DNA of 64,000 nt from CALODP01 sp942492055. GTDB lineage: Bacteria > Bacteroidota > Ignavibacteria > Ignavibacteriales > Melioribacteraceae. The stretch spans positions 1 through 64,000 of the forward strand of contig CALODP010000007.1 in assembly GCA_942492055.1 (NCBI GenBank), in the 5' to 3' direction. The notes below the pieces were generated by a model. That model saw nothing but the letters and a program-made list of their open reading frames with translations, was not told where the DNA came from and did no database searches. Each line of letters starts with the position of its first letter. Within the stretch, counting starts at the first letter, position 1. A program made the translations under genes and the position numbers. This document shows positions 17,756 through 26,645 of this stretch, piece by piece.

Positions 17756-19195
17756 TTACATTCTGTAAGTAAATGAAAGAATAAATTTATCTCTTGTTAC
17801 ATCCTGATAAGTTCGCGACAAATTTGTTCCGTAATTATCACCGAAAGTATCCCACCATCCGTATGAATAGGCTGCGTCTATTATCAAAACTTTCCCTAAT
17901 AATACTCCGCCGCCAAAAGTAATATACTTCTTATCGAACGCGGAAGGATCTCCGTCGTAAGGCGATGAATAATACATAAATCCGGCTCTTAGCTTCATTG
18001 GAATACGAGGCAACTTGAATTCAGCCCCGAAATTATAATTGAAGACAGTTGTAAATATATCATCTATGTTTTTGTTAATATCACTCCTATAGTTATTACC
18101 CAGTCCTTCGGTAAATTCCATTTGAGTATAATCAATCATAGTAATTTGACCGCTTAGTTTAGCACCTTTGTAACTGTATGCCAATCCCATCGCAATCTCA
18201 TAAGGTGTTTGAATATCATACTCTATTTCCGATTCTTTATCTTTATAATCATATCTTTTACTTGCGAATTGACTGTATCCTTCCCGCGAATATGTTTCCT
18301 CAATTGTATATTCCGACGGTGTTTTTATAGTTGCTCCGAAAGAAAGAAATCTGTTAAAAGTATAGTGAATCCCGAATTTGAAATCATAACCGGATAAATT
18401 CCACTCGACAATATCGTTCAAATTAAAAGTTTCAAAATCTCTGGTCGATTCATTACCATCTATTAACAAATCCCTGTAAACATTTTTTGAATCATCCTCA
18501 TAATACTCTTTATCCCTCTTGTAGGTACCACCGTAAAGATTCAACGTACCACCGACAAACAAACGAGGGGCAATCTCAATCGCGGCTGAAGCAGTGTAAG
18601 CACTTATCTCCCCTTCTTCCCGAATGCTTCCGCTTTGATTCAATCTTCCTTTTACGGAAGTTTCATCATACAAATAATTGTCATCTTCATCAAATACCCC
18701 GTAACTAGTCCTTAATTCGTATGCAAGATCGTCCTTGCCATCAGTAAGTTCCTGAATCATTGAACTGTTGGCTGTGTTGTACCCGTTGAATTCAAATCCG
18801 CCATTGAAATCTTTATTCTGGCTATATCCGAGAGCTATTACAAAACTTCCCCTTCTAGTCGGATAGGAATAGACAAATCCGAATTGATTAAGTGTAGTAT
18901 TCTTATGAGAATACTCCGTTTTGGAATTAAAAAGATTGGTTTCATTGCTGGTATTATCAAATGATAGTCCGCCTGATAGAAACGAATTTTTCAATTGCCC
19001 GAGTCCGGCAGGGTTGAAATATGTAGCCGAATAATCATTGGCAATAGCTATGAAGCTGTTTCCCATACCGAGAGCCTTTCCGCTATATCCTATTCCCGGC
19101 TCACTTAGTCTGAGTACATCTATCTCATTTTGTGCGAAATAATTCGTATAAGCCATAAAAAACGTGATAAAGATCAGTTTGCAATATTTCATCAT
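17756..19195 (-). CDS. OmpP1/FadL/TodX-family outer-membrane protein
   Basis: A 479-residue outer-membrane barrel protein with a signal peptide ending around residue 22 (FAQ). The N-terminal plug signature is clear: SGKALGMGNSFIAIANDYSATYFNPAGLGQL, given here as the core ANDYSATYFNPAGL. Repeated amphipathic strands follow, with FGATIKTPSEYTIE, a family-typical segment, and a terminal aromatic strand DKFILSFTYRM. Family members import long-chain fatty acids or aromatic hydrocarbons; the ligand here is unknown. Its start codon overlaps the stop of the 116-residue lipoprotein gene by 4 nt, so the three genes 20720 to 17756 probably form one operon ended by the hairpin at 17686-17723. Confidence 0.88.
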   Translation of the reverse strand: MMKYCKLIFITFFMAYTNYFAQNEIDVLRLSEPGIGYSGKALGMGNSFIAIANDYSATYFNPAGLGQLKNSFLSGGLSFDNTSNETNLFNSKTEYSHKNTTLNQFGFVYSYPTRRGSFVIALGYSQNKDFNGGFEFNGYNTANSSMIQELTDGKDDLAYELRTSYGVFDEDDNYLYDETSVKGRLNQSGSIREEGEISAYTASAAIEIAPRLFVGGTLNLYGGTYKRDKEYYEDDSKNVYRDLLIDGNESTRDFETFNLNDIVEWNLSGYDFKFGIHYTFNRFLSFGATIKTPSEYTIEETYSREGYSQFASKRYDYKDKESEIEYDIQTPYEIAMGLAYSYKGAKLSGQITMIDYTQMEFTEGLGNNYRSDINKNIDDIFTTVFNYNFGAEFKLPRIPMKLRAGFMYYSSPYDGDPSAFDKKYITFGGGVLLGKVLIIDAAYSYGWWDTFGDNYGTNLSRTYQDVTRDKFILSFTYRM

Positions 19196-19542
19196 TTGTT
19201 TCTCCTGCTATTCGACGATCTTCCGCCTTGATTTCTTGAGCTGTTTTTACTCTCGCTCTGTCGGGATGTGTTATCCGACTCCTCTTCTCTGTACTTCACT
19301 TTCGGTTGAGAAGGTTGAGGTTGAGGTTTCGAAATATATATTGGACCGGCTACCGGAGGAGGAATGGGAGGATTTTCCGGTAACCGTTCCGGTCGGGATA
19401 TTACATCACCGTCTTCATCGTAATATTCGTCATATTCTTCTTCATAAACTTCTTCTCCGTCAAGCGCTAATTGTGTATAACAACCTGGTGCCAAGAATGC
19501 TAATCCGCAAAACAGTAAGCTTAACAACAATTTCTTTAGCAT
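19192..19542 (-). CDS. Small proline/serine-rich lipoprotein (CYTQ pair, member 2)
   Basis: A 116-residue lipoprotein with lipobox LAPGC. The mature protein begins CYTQLA, followed by an acidic tyrosine-rich stretch (EEVYEEEYDEYYDEDGD), a proline-rich centre and a basic Ser/Arg/Asn tail. The same beginning and the same acidic-then-basic architecture occur in the upstream gene (CYTQMA), so the two look like diverged duplicates. It overlaps both neighbours (4 nt with the FadL-like gene, 1 nt with the upstream lipoprotein). No family is recognised. Confidence 0.75.
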   Translation of the reverse strand: MLKKLLLSLLFCGLAFLAPGCYTQLALDGEEVYEEEYDEYYDEDGDVISRPERLPENPPIPPPVAGPIYISKPQPQPSQPKVKYREEESDNTSRQSESKNSSRNQGGRSSNSRRNK

Positions 19543-20720
19543 TATCTTCTGCTCCTTCCGCTTCTTCCGGAATTACTACTTCTGCTTCTTGAAGAGGAGG
19601 CGCTTGACCTACTGGAACCACTATTGCTCCTTGGTGTATAAGATTTCGATTTGGATGAGGAATTACTCTTCGGAGTATACGACCTACTATTACCACTGCT
19701 ATTTCCACTCGATTTTCTCTTATAGCTTCCGCTACCCGAAGGTTTGTAACTTTTAGGACTAGACCTTCTCGTACCACTTGATCGATAGCTTTTCTTTGAA
19801 GAGCGGTTTCCTGAGTTTCTTGGTTTATAGCTCTTATTTCCTCTGCTATTTCGTGGAGTTGTATACTTCTTAGTATTTTTCCTAGTCGATCTCTTGCTCT
19901 TTACTTTTTCTCTTCTGTCTCTGCCAGATCTGCTATCAACATCTATTTTTCTTTTGCCTGATCTGTCTCTCTTGATTAGTCCACTTCGTCCGTAATCAAT
20001 ATTCCTATCTTTACCTTTAATAACAGTCCTTCCTCCTCTTCCGCCTCTTTTAACTGTGGCTTCTTCGGATATTCTGGTTCTGTTTTTTGTCCCCGATATG
20101 CGTCCTGATCTTCTATCTCCACTTCTGCTGCCGTATGAATCTCTTCTTATTCCGGTACTCCTTCCACCATCAATATTGCGAGATATTCTATCATGACTCT
20201 TTCTATATTTATACTTTGAGAAAGGACTACTCTTATAAGTTCCCCCACACCAGTAGTCAGAATAATATCCGGTCGATATTAATATTCCTCCGTAATAAGG
20301 TGGATAATAGGTCCATGTTGGATAATGCCAATACCGATCATAATAACCGCTCCATCCCCAATAACCCCAATAGGGATCCCAATCTATCCCGATAGAAACT
20401 CTAGGATAATAATTCCAATAGTATCTACCATAATCAATATTACCGTAATAATCGTCGTAGTCGTAATACTTATTCACGATTGTCAAATCAGGATCATCCT
20501 CTCCTTCGTAGGCATAAGTAGAATCACCTACTCTACCTATGGAGTCATCATCATCCTCGTAATAATACTCTTGTGTACTATAGGAATCGTCTTCATAATA
20601 TTCATCACCGACACCATATTCTTCCCATTCATCAACATAGCCACGTGTTGCCATCTGCGTATAACATCCGGTCAACGACAAAGCTATTATAAATGGGAAT
20701 ATTATCTTAATAAGTTTCAT
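19542..20720 (-). CDS. Lipoprotein with aromatic centre and long basic low-complexity tail
   Basis: The 392-residue protein has lipobox SLTGC (Cys19) and a mature start CYTQMATRGYVDEW. Residues about 30-90 are very acidic and tyrosine-rich, 95-165 are extremely aromatic (DWDPYWGYWGWSGYYDRYWHY), and the last 220 residues are Ser/Arg/Lys/Gly-rich (SRSGDRRSGRISGTKNRT and similar) with repeated RS and KSY motifs. It may be an envelope protein that binds polyanions, or an adhesive/structural protein; this is inference. Its stop overlaps the start of the next gene as TAATG. The basic tail is real coding: there is no stop and the frame is maintained across about 650 nt. Confidence 0.75.
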   Translation of the reverse strand: MKLIKIIFPFIIALSLTGCYTQMATRGYVDEWEEYGVGDEYYEDDSYSTQEYYYEDDDDSIGRVGDSTYAYEGEDDPDLTIVNKYYDYDDYYGNIDYGRYYWNYYPRVSIGIDWDPYWGYWGWSGYYDRYWHYPTWTYYPPYYGGILISTGYYSDYWCGGTYKSSPFSKYKYRKSHDRISRNIDGGRSTGIRRDSYGSRSGDRRSGRISGTKNRTRISEEATVKRGGRGGRTVIKGKDRNIDYGRSGLIKRDRSGKRKIDVDSRSGRDRREKVKSKRSTRKNTKKYTTPRNSRGNKSYKPRNSGNRSSKKSYRSSGTRRSSPKSYKPSGSGSYKRKSSGNSSGNSRSYTPKSNSSSKSKSYTPRSNSGSSRSSASSSRSRSSNSGRSGRSRR

Positions 20721-20836
20721 AGCAGACTCCTCTGATTATTTCAATCGAAGAGTTGCAAAATTCATGCCTTAAATTAGTTTAATGTTTTGGAATGTTTTAG
20801 GTGAAGTAATTCGAAAAGTGTAGCAATTAATAAACG

Positions 20837-20860
20837 AGCTGTACACAAAAGTGTACAGCT
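20837..20860 (-). terminator. Hairpin overlapping a stop codon
   Basis: A perfect 10-bp stem (20837-20846 with 20851-20860, AGCTGTACAC/GTGTACAGCT) with an AAAA/TTTT loop. The TAG stop of the upstream gene (20859-20861) lies inside the stem. Only a weak T tail follows, so it may be an imperfect terminator or an RNA-stabilising hairpin. Confidence 0.55.
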
Positions 20861-21632
20861 ACTTTATCGAAATAACATATTCTACGAATATCGCTCTGTC
20901 TGCTTTATAACTATTCAATTTCTGATTTGCCAACATATCTCGCAAGTCCATACCTATTGTGAATCCTTCACCTACCGACCAACGAACTCCCATATTCAAA
21001 TATCCGTTACCTGCTCCGAATGACTTTACTCCGTTATCATTTACCGCAAAATCATATTCGGCAACAAACGAGATCTTACTCCCTATCGTCTTTTCCATAC
21101 CGACACTTAAATTCAGGTCTTTATCGTTATCCTCCCTTTCAAGAGAATAGTTCACAGTACCGTGAAGACTTAGATAGCCCAAGAACTCAAAATTCTTTGC
21201 AGCGGCTAGAAAGAAGCCGGGAGATTTTATCTCGAAACGATCAACTTTTTCATTGTAAGCTCCTTTTCCCTGAGAATCGAATCCCAATGTTAAAGCGGGA
21301 TACTTTTCTGTCTCATCCATCAATCTTACACGAGCGTTTATTCCCGGCATATTATACCATTCGATCTCTCCGGTTCCGATAATATTAGCTCCACCGTAGG
21401 AAATACCGAAACTGAAGTTATCAAAAACACCCGCTTCGATTCTTGACATTACAACCCCAAAAGGAAGAACATCCATCGTAACACCCACATACCCCTTCTC
21501 CAGTATTCCGGCAGAAGGAATATCAACTAAAGAACGATACTCAAATTTTGCGTTCGAACCGGAGGTTCCCTGCGCAAATGAAATCGCGAAAATTGAAATT
21601 AATAAATAGATAAAGAGAATTTTCTTTTTCAT
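20859..21632 (-). CDS. Small outer-membrane barrel-like protein, unknown
   Basis: A 257-residue exported protein with a signal peptide (MKKKILFIYLLISIFAISFAQ). The mature chain starts FEYRSLVDIPSAGILEKGYVGVTMD and then has about ten beta-strand segments (FGISYGGANIIG, ISFVAEYDFAVND, LNMGVRWSVGEGFTIGMDL) ending in a strand (IFVEYVISIK). The pattern with 'SAGILEKG' followed by barrel strands is seen in conserved proteins of the FCB group but I cannot name the family. It stands alone, with a hairpin at its stop codon and 96 AT-rich bases upstream. Confidence 0.75.
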   Translation of the reverse strand: MKKKILFIYLLISIFAISFAQGTSGSNAKFEYRSLVDIPSAGILEKGYVGVTMDVLPFGVVMSRIEAGVFDNFSFGISYGGANIIGTGEIEWYNMPGINARVRLMDETEKYPALTLGFDSQGKGAYNEKVDRFEIKSPGFFLAAAKNFEFLGYLSLHGTVNYSLEREDNDKDLNLSVGMEKTIGSKISFVAEYDFAVNDNGVKSFGAGNGYLNMGVRWSVGEGFTIGMDLRDMLANQKLNSYKADRAIFVEYVISIK

Positions 21633-21728
21633 ATATCAACCGAATTATTTGTCCGTAACATTATTTTTAATTCTTTCCGTTATAGTAATTATTTTGACAA
21701 TTATTATCTATCAAAAAATAGAATACAA

Positions 21729-22100
21729 TTACTCAATACTATAATCTATTATTTCAGCCATAAAACTTAAATTGGAATCGATCCTGATGCGTACCTCCCC
21801 AGTATCTCCCTTCGTACTAAAGGTAAACACTCCCGGAGTGCATTTCCCATTGATTATCTCAACCAATTCCTCCCCCTTTACAATCTTAAAATCGGCTTCA
21901 ATTTTTCTGAATAATGCTTTTCCGCCGAGCGAATTTAAGGGGATAATCTCCAAACATGCTATTTCCGAATCTTTCGATAGCTTAAGATTTCCGTGAGCTA
22001 CTTTTACTTCGTAAATATTTATGAAGAAGAACCACAGAAAAAAAAGGGCTGCTCCTATTCCTATCAAAAGGGTTATTATTGTTCCCATATGCCTTCTCAC
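21729..22100 (-). CDS. Small membrane-anchored protein downstream of cysS
   Basis: A 123-residue protein with one strong transmembrane helix (residues about 7-28, TIITLLIGIGAALFFLWFFF) and a beta-rich extracytoplasmic domain of about 95 residues containing two cysteines (IACLEI, GKCTPG). The internal Met5 (MGTIITLL) is a possible alternative start. It lies 18 nt after the cysS stop codon on the same strand, so it is likely co-transcribed with it. No family is recognised. Confidence 0.65.
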   Translation of the reverse strand: MRRHMGTIITLLIGIGAALFFLWFFFINIYEVKVAHGNLKLSKDSEIACLEIIPLNSLGGKALFRKIEADFKIVKGEELVEIINGKCTPGVFTFSTKGDTGEVRIRIDSNLSFMAEIIDYSIE

Positions 22101-22118
22101 TATTCTGTGGTCAATTAT

Positions 22119-23525
22119 TTAGTTTCTGCTATAAGTTGTGCCGGTTTTGCTATCCTTCAACTCTATTCCCATTTCGGAAAGCCGGTTTCTTATCTCATCA
22201 GCCATTGCGTAGTTTTTATCGGCCTTGGCCTTTGAGCGAATATCTAATAACAACTGAATCAACTCATCCTCTTTCGAGTCGGAAACCGCGTTAAGGCCAT
22301 TTTCGAAATCAACTATTCCCAATACCCCTTCGGCGGTCTCTTCCAGATATTTCCAACATTCTTTATGGAATTCAACTCCGACATCGGGATTATCGGCAAT
22401 GGCTTTGTTAGCGGATTTCACAAAATCAAAAATTACCGCTAACGCTTTTGATGTATTAAAATCGTCATCCATTGCCTCTTCGAATGACTTTCTGTATCCG
22501 GCAAAATCGAACTCTACCTCTTTTCCGCTCTCCCCTTTCTCAATCTTTTCTCTGAGAAGAACAACCAGGTTATTTATCTTTTCCAATCCTTTTTGAGCGG
22601 TATCAAGTAATTCGTCACTGAAATTTACCGGTCCGGCGTAATGGGACTGGCTAAAGAACAATCTTACGGCTTCCGCGGTATGTTTCTTTAATATTTCTCT
22701 GGCGGTAAAGAAATTACCCAAAGATTTCGACATCTTTTCGTTTTTGATATTCAAAAAGCCGAAATGAAACCAGTAATTAACAAACTGAGAACCATGCGCG
22801 CATTCACTCTGGGCAATCTCATTTTCATGATGTGGGAATATCAAATCACTTCCGCCGGCGTGAATATCTACCGTTTTACCCAAATGTTTAGTACTCATAG
22901 CGGAACACTCGATATGCCATCCCGGGCGCCCTTTTCCCCATGGACTTTCCCAATATGGCTCATTCTCTTTGGCTCTCTTCCACAAAGCGAAATCCAACGG
23001 AGAGTCTTTCTCTTCGTTTATCTCAATTCTTGCTCCCGATTCCAGTTCGTCAATATTCTTGCCACTTAGCTTCCCATATTCTTCGAACTTTCCGACGTTA
23101 AAAAATACATTCCCGTCAACGTTATAAGCGAATCCTTTCTCTTCCAATTTCTTAATCATTTCTACTATCTCCCCCATATGCTCCGTTGCTTTGGGATAGA
23201 TATTCGCTTTTTTCACCTTCAATTTAGTAATATCGTCGAAAAACGCCTGAATATACTTATCTGTAACATCCTTTGTGGTTATCTTTTCTGCATTCGCTTT
23301 CTTGATTATCTTATCATCAACATCGGTAAGATTCATTGCATAGGTTACATTATAACCCTTGTATTCCAAATATCTTCTGATAATATCAGACATTATGAAC
23401 GTTCTTCCGTTTCCGATATGAAAATAATCATATACCGTCGGGCCACAAACATACATTGTAACATTCGGTGCGTCTATAGGGTTAAACTCTTCTTTTTTCT
23501 TCGTAAGCGTATTATATACTAGCAT
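22119..23525 (-). CDS. cysS: Cysteinyl-tRNA synthetase
   Basis: Class I aminoacyl-tRNA synthetase that charges tRNA-Cys. From ATG at 23525 the protein has 468 residues, normal for the family. It contains the zinc ligand segment MYVCGPTVYDYFHIGNGRTF (the HIGH-type motif is HIGN), GWHIECSAM with the second zinc cysteine, HHENEIAQSE, and KMSKSLGNF. The frame is open for another 21 codons upstream, but the ATG at 23525 follows AGGAGA with ideal spacing and gives the canonical MLVYNTLT start, so I chose it. Confidence 0.96.
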   Translation of the reverse strand: MLVYNTLTKKKEEFNPIDAPNVTMYVCGPTVYDYFHIGNGRTFIMSDIIRRYLEYKGYNVTYAMNLTDVDDKIIKKANAEKITTKDVTDKYIQAFFDDITKLKVKKANIYPKATEHMGEIVEMIKKLEEKGFAYNVDGNVFFNVGKFEEYGKLSGKNIDELESGARIEINEEKDSPLDFALWKRAKENEPYWESPWGKGRPGWHIECSAMSTKHLGKTVDIHAGGSDLIFPHHENEIAQSECAHGSQFVNYWFHFGFLNIKNEKMSKSLGNFFTAREILKKHTAEAVRLFFSQSHYAGPVNFSDELLDTAQKGLEKINNLVVLLREKIEKGESGKEVEFDFAGYRKSFEEAMDDDFNTSKALAVIFDFVKSANKAIADNPDVGVEFHKECWKYLEETAEGVLGIVDFENGLNAVSDSKEDELIQLLLDIRSKAKADKNYAMADEIRNRLSEMGIELKDSKTGTTYSRN

Positions 23526-23744
23526 GTTTTCTCCTAAGTAATTATATTGACTGAAAATATACGAATAGGTCCTTTTTATTTCAATCATTCTAACTCTTCT
23601 TTATTGAATAACCCTTATTCTCCGGATCTTTTCTTTATTTTTATCCCATTATTGGAAATTTTCTGATCAGTTATCTTGTTCGAATTATTATCCGGATATT
23701 TTTTGTAGAGAAATATTTCATTAATAAATCAATTCGGAGGTAAC

Positions 23745-25265
23745 ATGAAAAGAGCCATACTATTCTTCTCCTCCCTAATTCTCCTTACCGGAATTGTTTC
23801 CGCACAGGATTACTACATGGGAGTCTCCACCGATAATTGTAATACTTGCCATGCCACGGAAATTACCGCGTGGATGGCCACCGGTCACGCGAAAGCACAC
23901 GATTCCCTTGCCACACAGGCCTTCTTTAAAGGATATTGCCTTCCTTGCCATAATACCGGTTGGAACGATACCTTAAACAACTACGGAGCAGACGAATACG
24001 TTAATATCGCTCCTGACCAATCATGGACTATCGCGGATGAAACCAATTTCAATCGGGTGAAAAACGTTCAATGCGAAGCATGCCACGGCCCTGTAGGGAA
24101 AGATGACCGTACTCTCGATTTCGGGCATACGGCCAAAACAACTGACTTTAGTTCTGACAATTGTGGCGTTTGCCACGAAGGAACTCATCATCCCTACTAT
24201 TCCGAATGGTCTGCCTCCGCTCACGCCAGCGGTGCTCCGGTTTGGTTAAATAGAAACTTCGCCGGGGGATCTTGCATGTACTGCCATTATGCACAGGACT
24301 TTATCGCCTTCCTCGAAGACGAAAACTATAACGGAGGTTCATTTACTCCGGAAGGATCGGATGTCATCATTACCTGTATTACATGCCACGATCCTCACGG
24401 GAATGATAATCCGGGCAATTTGAGATTTGCCGAAACAGGTAAAAGTATTTGCGATGTTTGCCATACGGTTCACACCGATACTGTTGATGTTACGGCAACT
24501 CCGCATCATACAACATCCGAAGTTCTTAGTGGTGCAGCTAATTTCGGTTATCAATATCCGGGCGAAACTTACCAGAATTCGATTCATACTCTTGCAGCAA
24601 ACGAGAGGTGTATTAATTGCCATGTCTATATGACTCCTTACGTTTCAGAAGAAGAACCGGCCGGAACGGGACATACATTCCTTCCACGTGTGGAAGCATG
24701 TGTAGAGTGCCATACCGATTACTATACGGTTGTAGATACCTCTAACCACGATCATCTTTTCGATTACAGAGGTATTCAAACCGAAATTATGGGCTTAATG
24801 GAAACACTCGAAGGAAAATTGGCACAAGCTACTTCTGCCGATTCTACAACAGATGCCTTCTTGCAAGCGTTGTATAATTTCAACGCCATCGAAGCAGAAG
24901 GAAGCCACGGTATTCATAATACAAAACTTGTAAGAAAGCTTTTGCAAGACGCTATTGCTCGTTTCGATCCTTCCGATGTTGAACTTGACGATGGTATTCC
25001 GGTAGCTTACGCGTTGCAACAAAACTTCCCGAATCCTTTTAACCCGACTACGGAAATTAAATTCTCCTTACCGGAAAAAGCTACTGTTAAACTGATTATT
25101 TACGATATGCTCGGGAATAAAATTGCTACACTTATAGATGAAGAATTGGGAAGAGGTAATTACAACGCCAAATGGAATGCGGCAGATTACGCCTCGGGAG
25201 TTTATCTCTACAGATTGCAAACCGACCAATTTGTTCGCGTTAAGAAAATGCTTCTTTTGAAATAA
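23745..25265 (+). CDS. Nine-haem c-type cytochrome with T9SS sorting domain
   Basis: A 506-residue exported protein: signal peptide (to about residue 21), then nine CXXCH haem-binding sites (CNTCH, CLPCH, CEACH, CGVCH, CMYCH, CITCH, CDVCH, CINCH, CVECH) spread over residues 25-325, many additional histidines as distal ligands, a helical linker and a C-terminal T9SS type A sorting domain (about 420-506, NFPNPFNPTTEIKF ... SGVYLYRL). The haem layout resembles the cytochrome c554/DmsE-like multihaem families. The sorting domain predicts transport across the outer membrane and surface anchoring, so a role in extracellular or cell-surface electron transfer is likely. The start has an ideal GGAGGTAAC-ATG. 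It has its own terminator. Confidence 0.92.
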   Translation: MKRAILFFSSLILLTGIVSAQDYYMGVSTDNCNTCHATEITAWMATGHAKAHDSLATQAFFKGYCLPCHNTGWNDTLNNYGADEYVNIAPDQSWTIADETNFNRVKNVQCEACHGPVGKDDRTLDFGHTAKTTDFSSDNCGVCHEGTHHPYYSEWSASAHASGAPVWLNRNFAGGSCMYCHYAQDFIAFLEDENYNGGSFTPEGSDVIITCITCHDPHGNDNPGNLRFAETGKSICDVCHTVHTDTVDVTATPHHTTSEVLSGAANFGYQYPGETYQNSIHTLAANERCINCHVYMTPYVSEEEPAGTGHTFLPRVEACVECHTDYYTVVDTSNHDHLFDYRGIQTEIMGLMETLEGKLAQATSADSTTDAFLQALYNFNAIEAEGSHGIHNTKLVRKLLQDAIARFDPSDVELDDGIPVAYALQQNFPNPFNPTTEIKFSLPEKATVKLIIYDMLGNKIATLIDEELGRGNYNAKWNAADYASGVYLYRLQTDQFVRVKKMLLLK

Positions 25266-25284
25266 CCTATTTTTCGTGGTATCG

Positions 25285-25312
25285 AGGCTCCGTTGTTCGG
25301 CGGGGCCTTTTT
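25285..25312 (+). terminator. Terminator of the multihaem cytochrome gene
   Basis: Stem 25285-25292 with 25301-25308 (AGGCTCCG/CGGGGCCT, one G-T pair) followed by TTTTT, 20 nt after the stop codon. Confidence 0.88.
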
Positions 25313-25326
25313 AATATTCCGTATAA

Positions 25327-25354
25327 CAAAAAGAACTGCCGGAATCCCGACAGT
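25327..25354 (-). terminator. Terminator of the small two-helix membrane protein gene
   Basis: Stem 25335-25342 with 25347-25354. On the minus strand it pairs fully with one G-U pair and is followed by TTCTTTTTG; on the plus strand it would have a mismatch. This polarity points to a minus-strand transcript ending here and supports the small gene at 25365-25535. Confidence 0.75.
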
Positions 25355-25364
25355 CCTTTTCATT

Positions 25365-25535
25365 TTATCTGTATCTTTTTCGCTTTGGAATATAGGTAAG
25401 GAGACCAATAGCTACAAAAAGAGTTCCCGTTATAGAAATAAATTCTTTCTCCCAGAAGTACCCCACCAAAAAGAGGATAGCTCCCACTAGTAATAATGCT
25501 TTGTAAGTCGGCCGTATTTTGAAGTTAAGTGTCAT
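25365..25535 (-). CDS. Small two-helix membrane protein (56 residues)
   Basis: A short reading frame of 56 codons from ATG at 25535 to TAA at 25365. The product starts MTLNFKIRPTYKALLLVGAI and has two hydrophobic helices (about residues 13-26 and 31-48) separated by a short loop (GYFWEKEF), with a basic C-terminus (PKRKRYR). The positive-charge distribution at both ends suits a two-pass protein with cytoplasmic termini. A minus-strand terminator lies directly after the stop codon. There is no obvious Shine-Dalgarno. The function is unknown. Confidence 0.6.
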   Translation of the reverse strand: MTLNFKIRPTYKALLLVGAILFLVGYFWEKEFISITGTLFVAIGLLTYIPKRKRYR

Positions 25536-25725
25536 CTGATTCTTTTGTTTATACTTACTTAAAAAGAACTAATCCGAAAAAGTTTCACCATTCCGAAAAA
25601 TATTCCTCCTCCCCGGTTCAAACCACTGACAAAACAAAGGAGCGAAACATTCTCTTTAATTATTCAAACAAAATTAATGCCAACTATTAAAAAGAATCCG
25701 ACATGCGCTACAACAGTAGTAACCC

Positions 25726-26157
25726 TCAGCTCTGTTTCATATCAAGTTGGTGACTAATCCATGATCCGGAATCATATTTCAGACAAACATTTATTTGATA
25801 GAGTTGTTTGGTCTCCAGATTGAAAAAGAATTCATACGCGAAATCACCTGATTTCTTTTCCATCCGAATAATAATGTAAGGGGGAAGAATACTAAGATCG
25901 TGGAACCACGAAGCTCGTATTTTCAAATCGTACATTTTGAAATTCTCTTTACTTGTGTTGAACCATATCGGGAATTTTAGTTGAATGTCGTTTATTTGGA
26001 TGTTTAACCCGTTAGGAGAGATTATAGCCGGATTATATTTTGCGGGTAACCCAAGTAATTTACCATCTTCGATTTCGATTATTTTATCGGTATGAGCAAA
26101 GAGAATTCCTCCAAATAGAATTAAGAAGAAAAATACTTGTAATATTATTTTATTCAT
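25726..26157 (-). CDS. Secreted hypothetical protein
   Basis: A 143-residue protein with a signal peptide (MNKIILQVFFFLILFGGILFA) and a mature part of about 120 residues with beta-rich character (LNIQINDIQLKFPIWFNTS, SILPPYIIIRMEKKSGDFAYEFFFNLE; quoted in part). I recognise no family. It lies 27 nt downstream of the 140-residue gene and may be in the same transcript as that gene. Confidence 0.6.
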   Translation of the reverse strand: MNKIILQVFFFLILFGGILFAHTDKIIEIEDGKLLGLPAKYNPAIISPNGLNIQINDIQLKFPIWFNTSKENFKMYDLKIRASWFHDLSILPPYIIIRMEKKSGDFAYEFFFNLETKQLYQINVCLKYDSGSWISHQLDMKQS

Positions 26158-26184
26158 TCCGGATACCTCTCGTTGTAATTTTCC

Positions 26185-26607
26185 TTACTCGAATTTTTCG
26201 TATAAAATTTCTATATCACTAAGGCAATTTTCCTCCAAAAATACTCTGGCATCCTTATGATAGACTATTTTCACAGTATCACTATTAAGCCAAGAGATTT
26301 TAACCTCAGGGCCACCCCACGATGCTCGGGGAGCCTTGCCATGATCACAATCAGCCACAAATATATTTCCATTTTCATTATCTGGCTGCAAATTTTCTTT
26401 AATAATCGAAACCTGGGTACTGAAATCTGTAGTCGCTCCACAACTACGTTCAAAAAGAACTAACTTATTCTCATTATTTGGAGATACCAATACACTGATA
26501 ACATCATTTGAACAAGTCTCAGAAAATACAAATGGAATTGCAAACGCGATGCCCAATACAACCAATGCAATTATGAAAATCCCACCCAAAAATATTTTTT
26601 TTACCAT
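26185..26607 (-). CDS. Membrane-anchored protein, DUF5412-like
   Basis: A 140-residue protein with one N-terminal transmembrane helix (residues 5-28) and an extracytoplasmic domain with four cysteines. The segment KLVLFERSCGATTDFSTQVSI resembles small exported proteins grouped as DUF5412; the match is from memory of the motif and is tentative. Homologues of this type are often scattered next to unrelated orphan genes. It lies 38 nt after the M50-like/TPR gene and before the secreted 143-residue gene. Confidence 0.6.
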   Translation of the reverse strand: MVKKIFLGGIFIIALVVLGIAFAIPFVFSETCSNDVISVLVSPNNENKLVLFERSCGATTDFSTQVSIIKENLQPDNENGNIFVADCDHGKAPRASWGGPEVKISWLNSDTVKIVYHKDARVFLEENCLSDIEILYEKFE

Positions 26608-26645
26608 TTCATTCTCTTATTACTCTCTCCTGAAATCACATTATT

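Noticed and set aside
25600..25640. GGTTCAAACC, resembling a tRNA T-loop
   Set aside because: No acceptor stem, anticodon arm or CCA-adjacent pairing fits around it.
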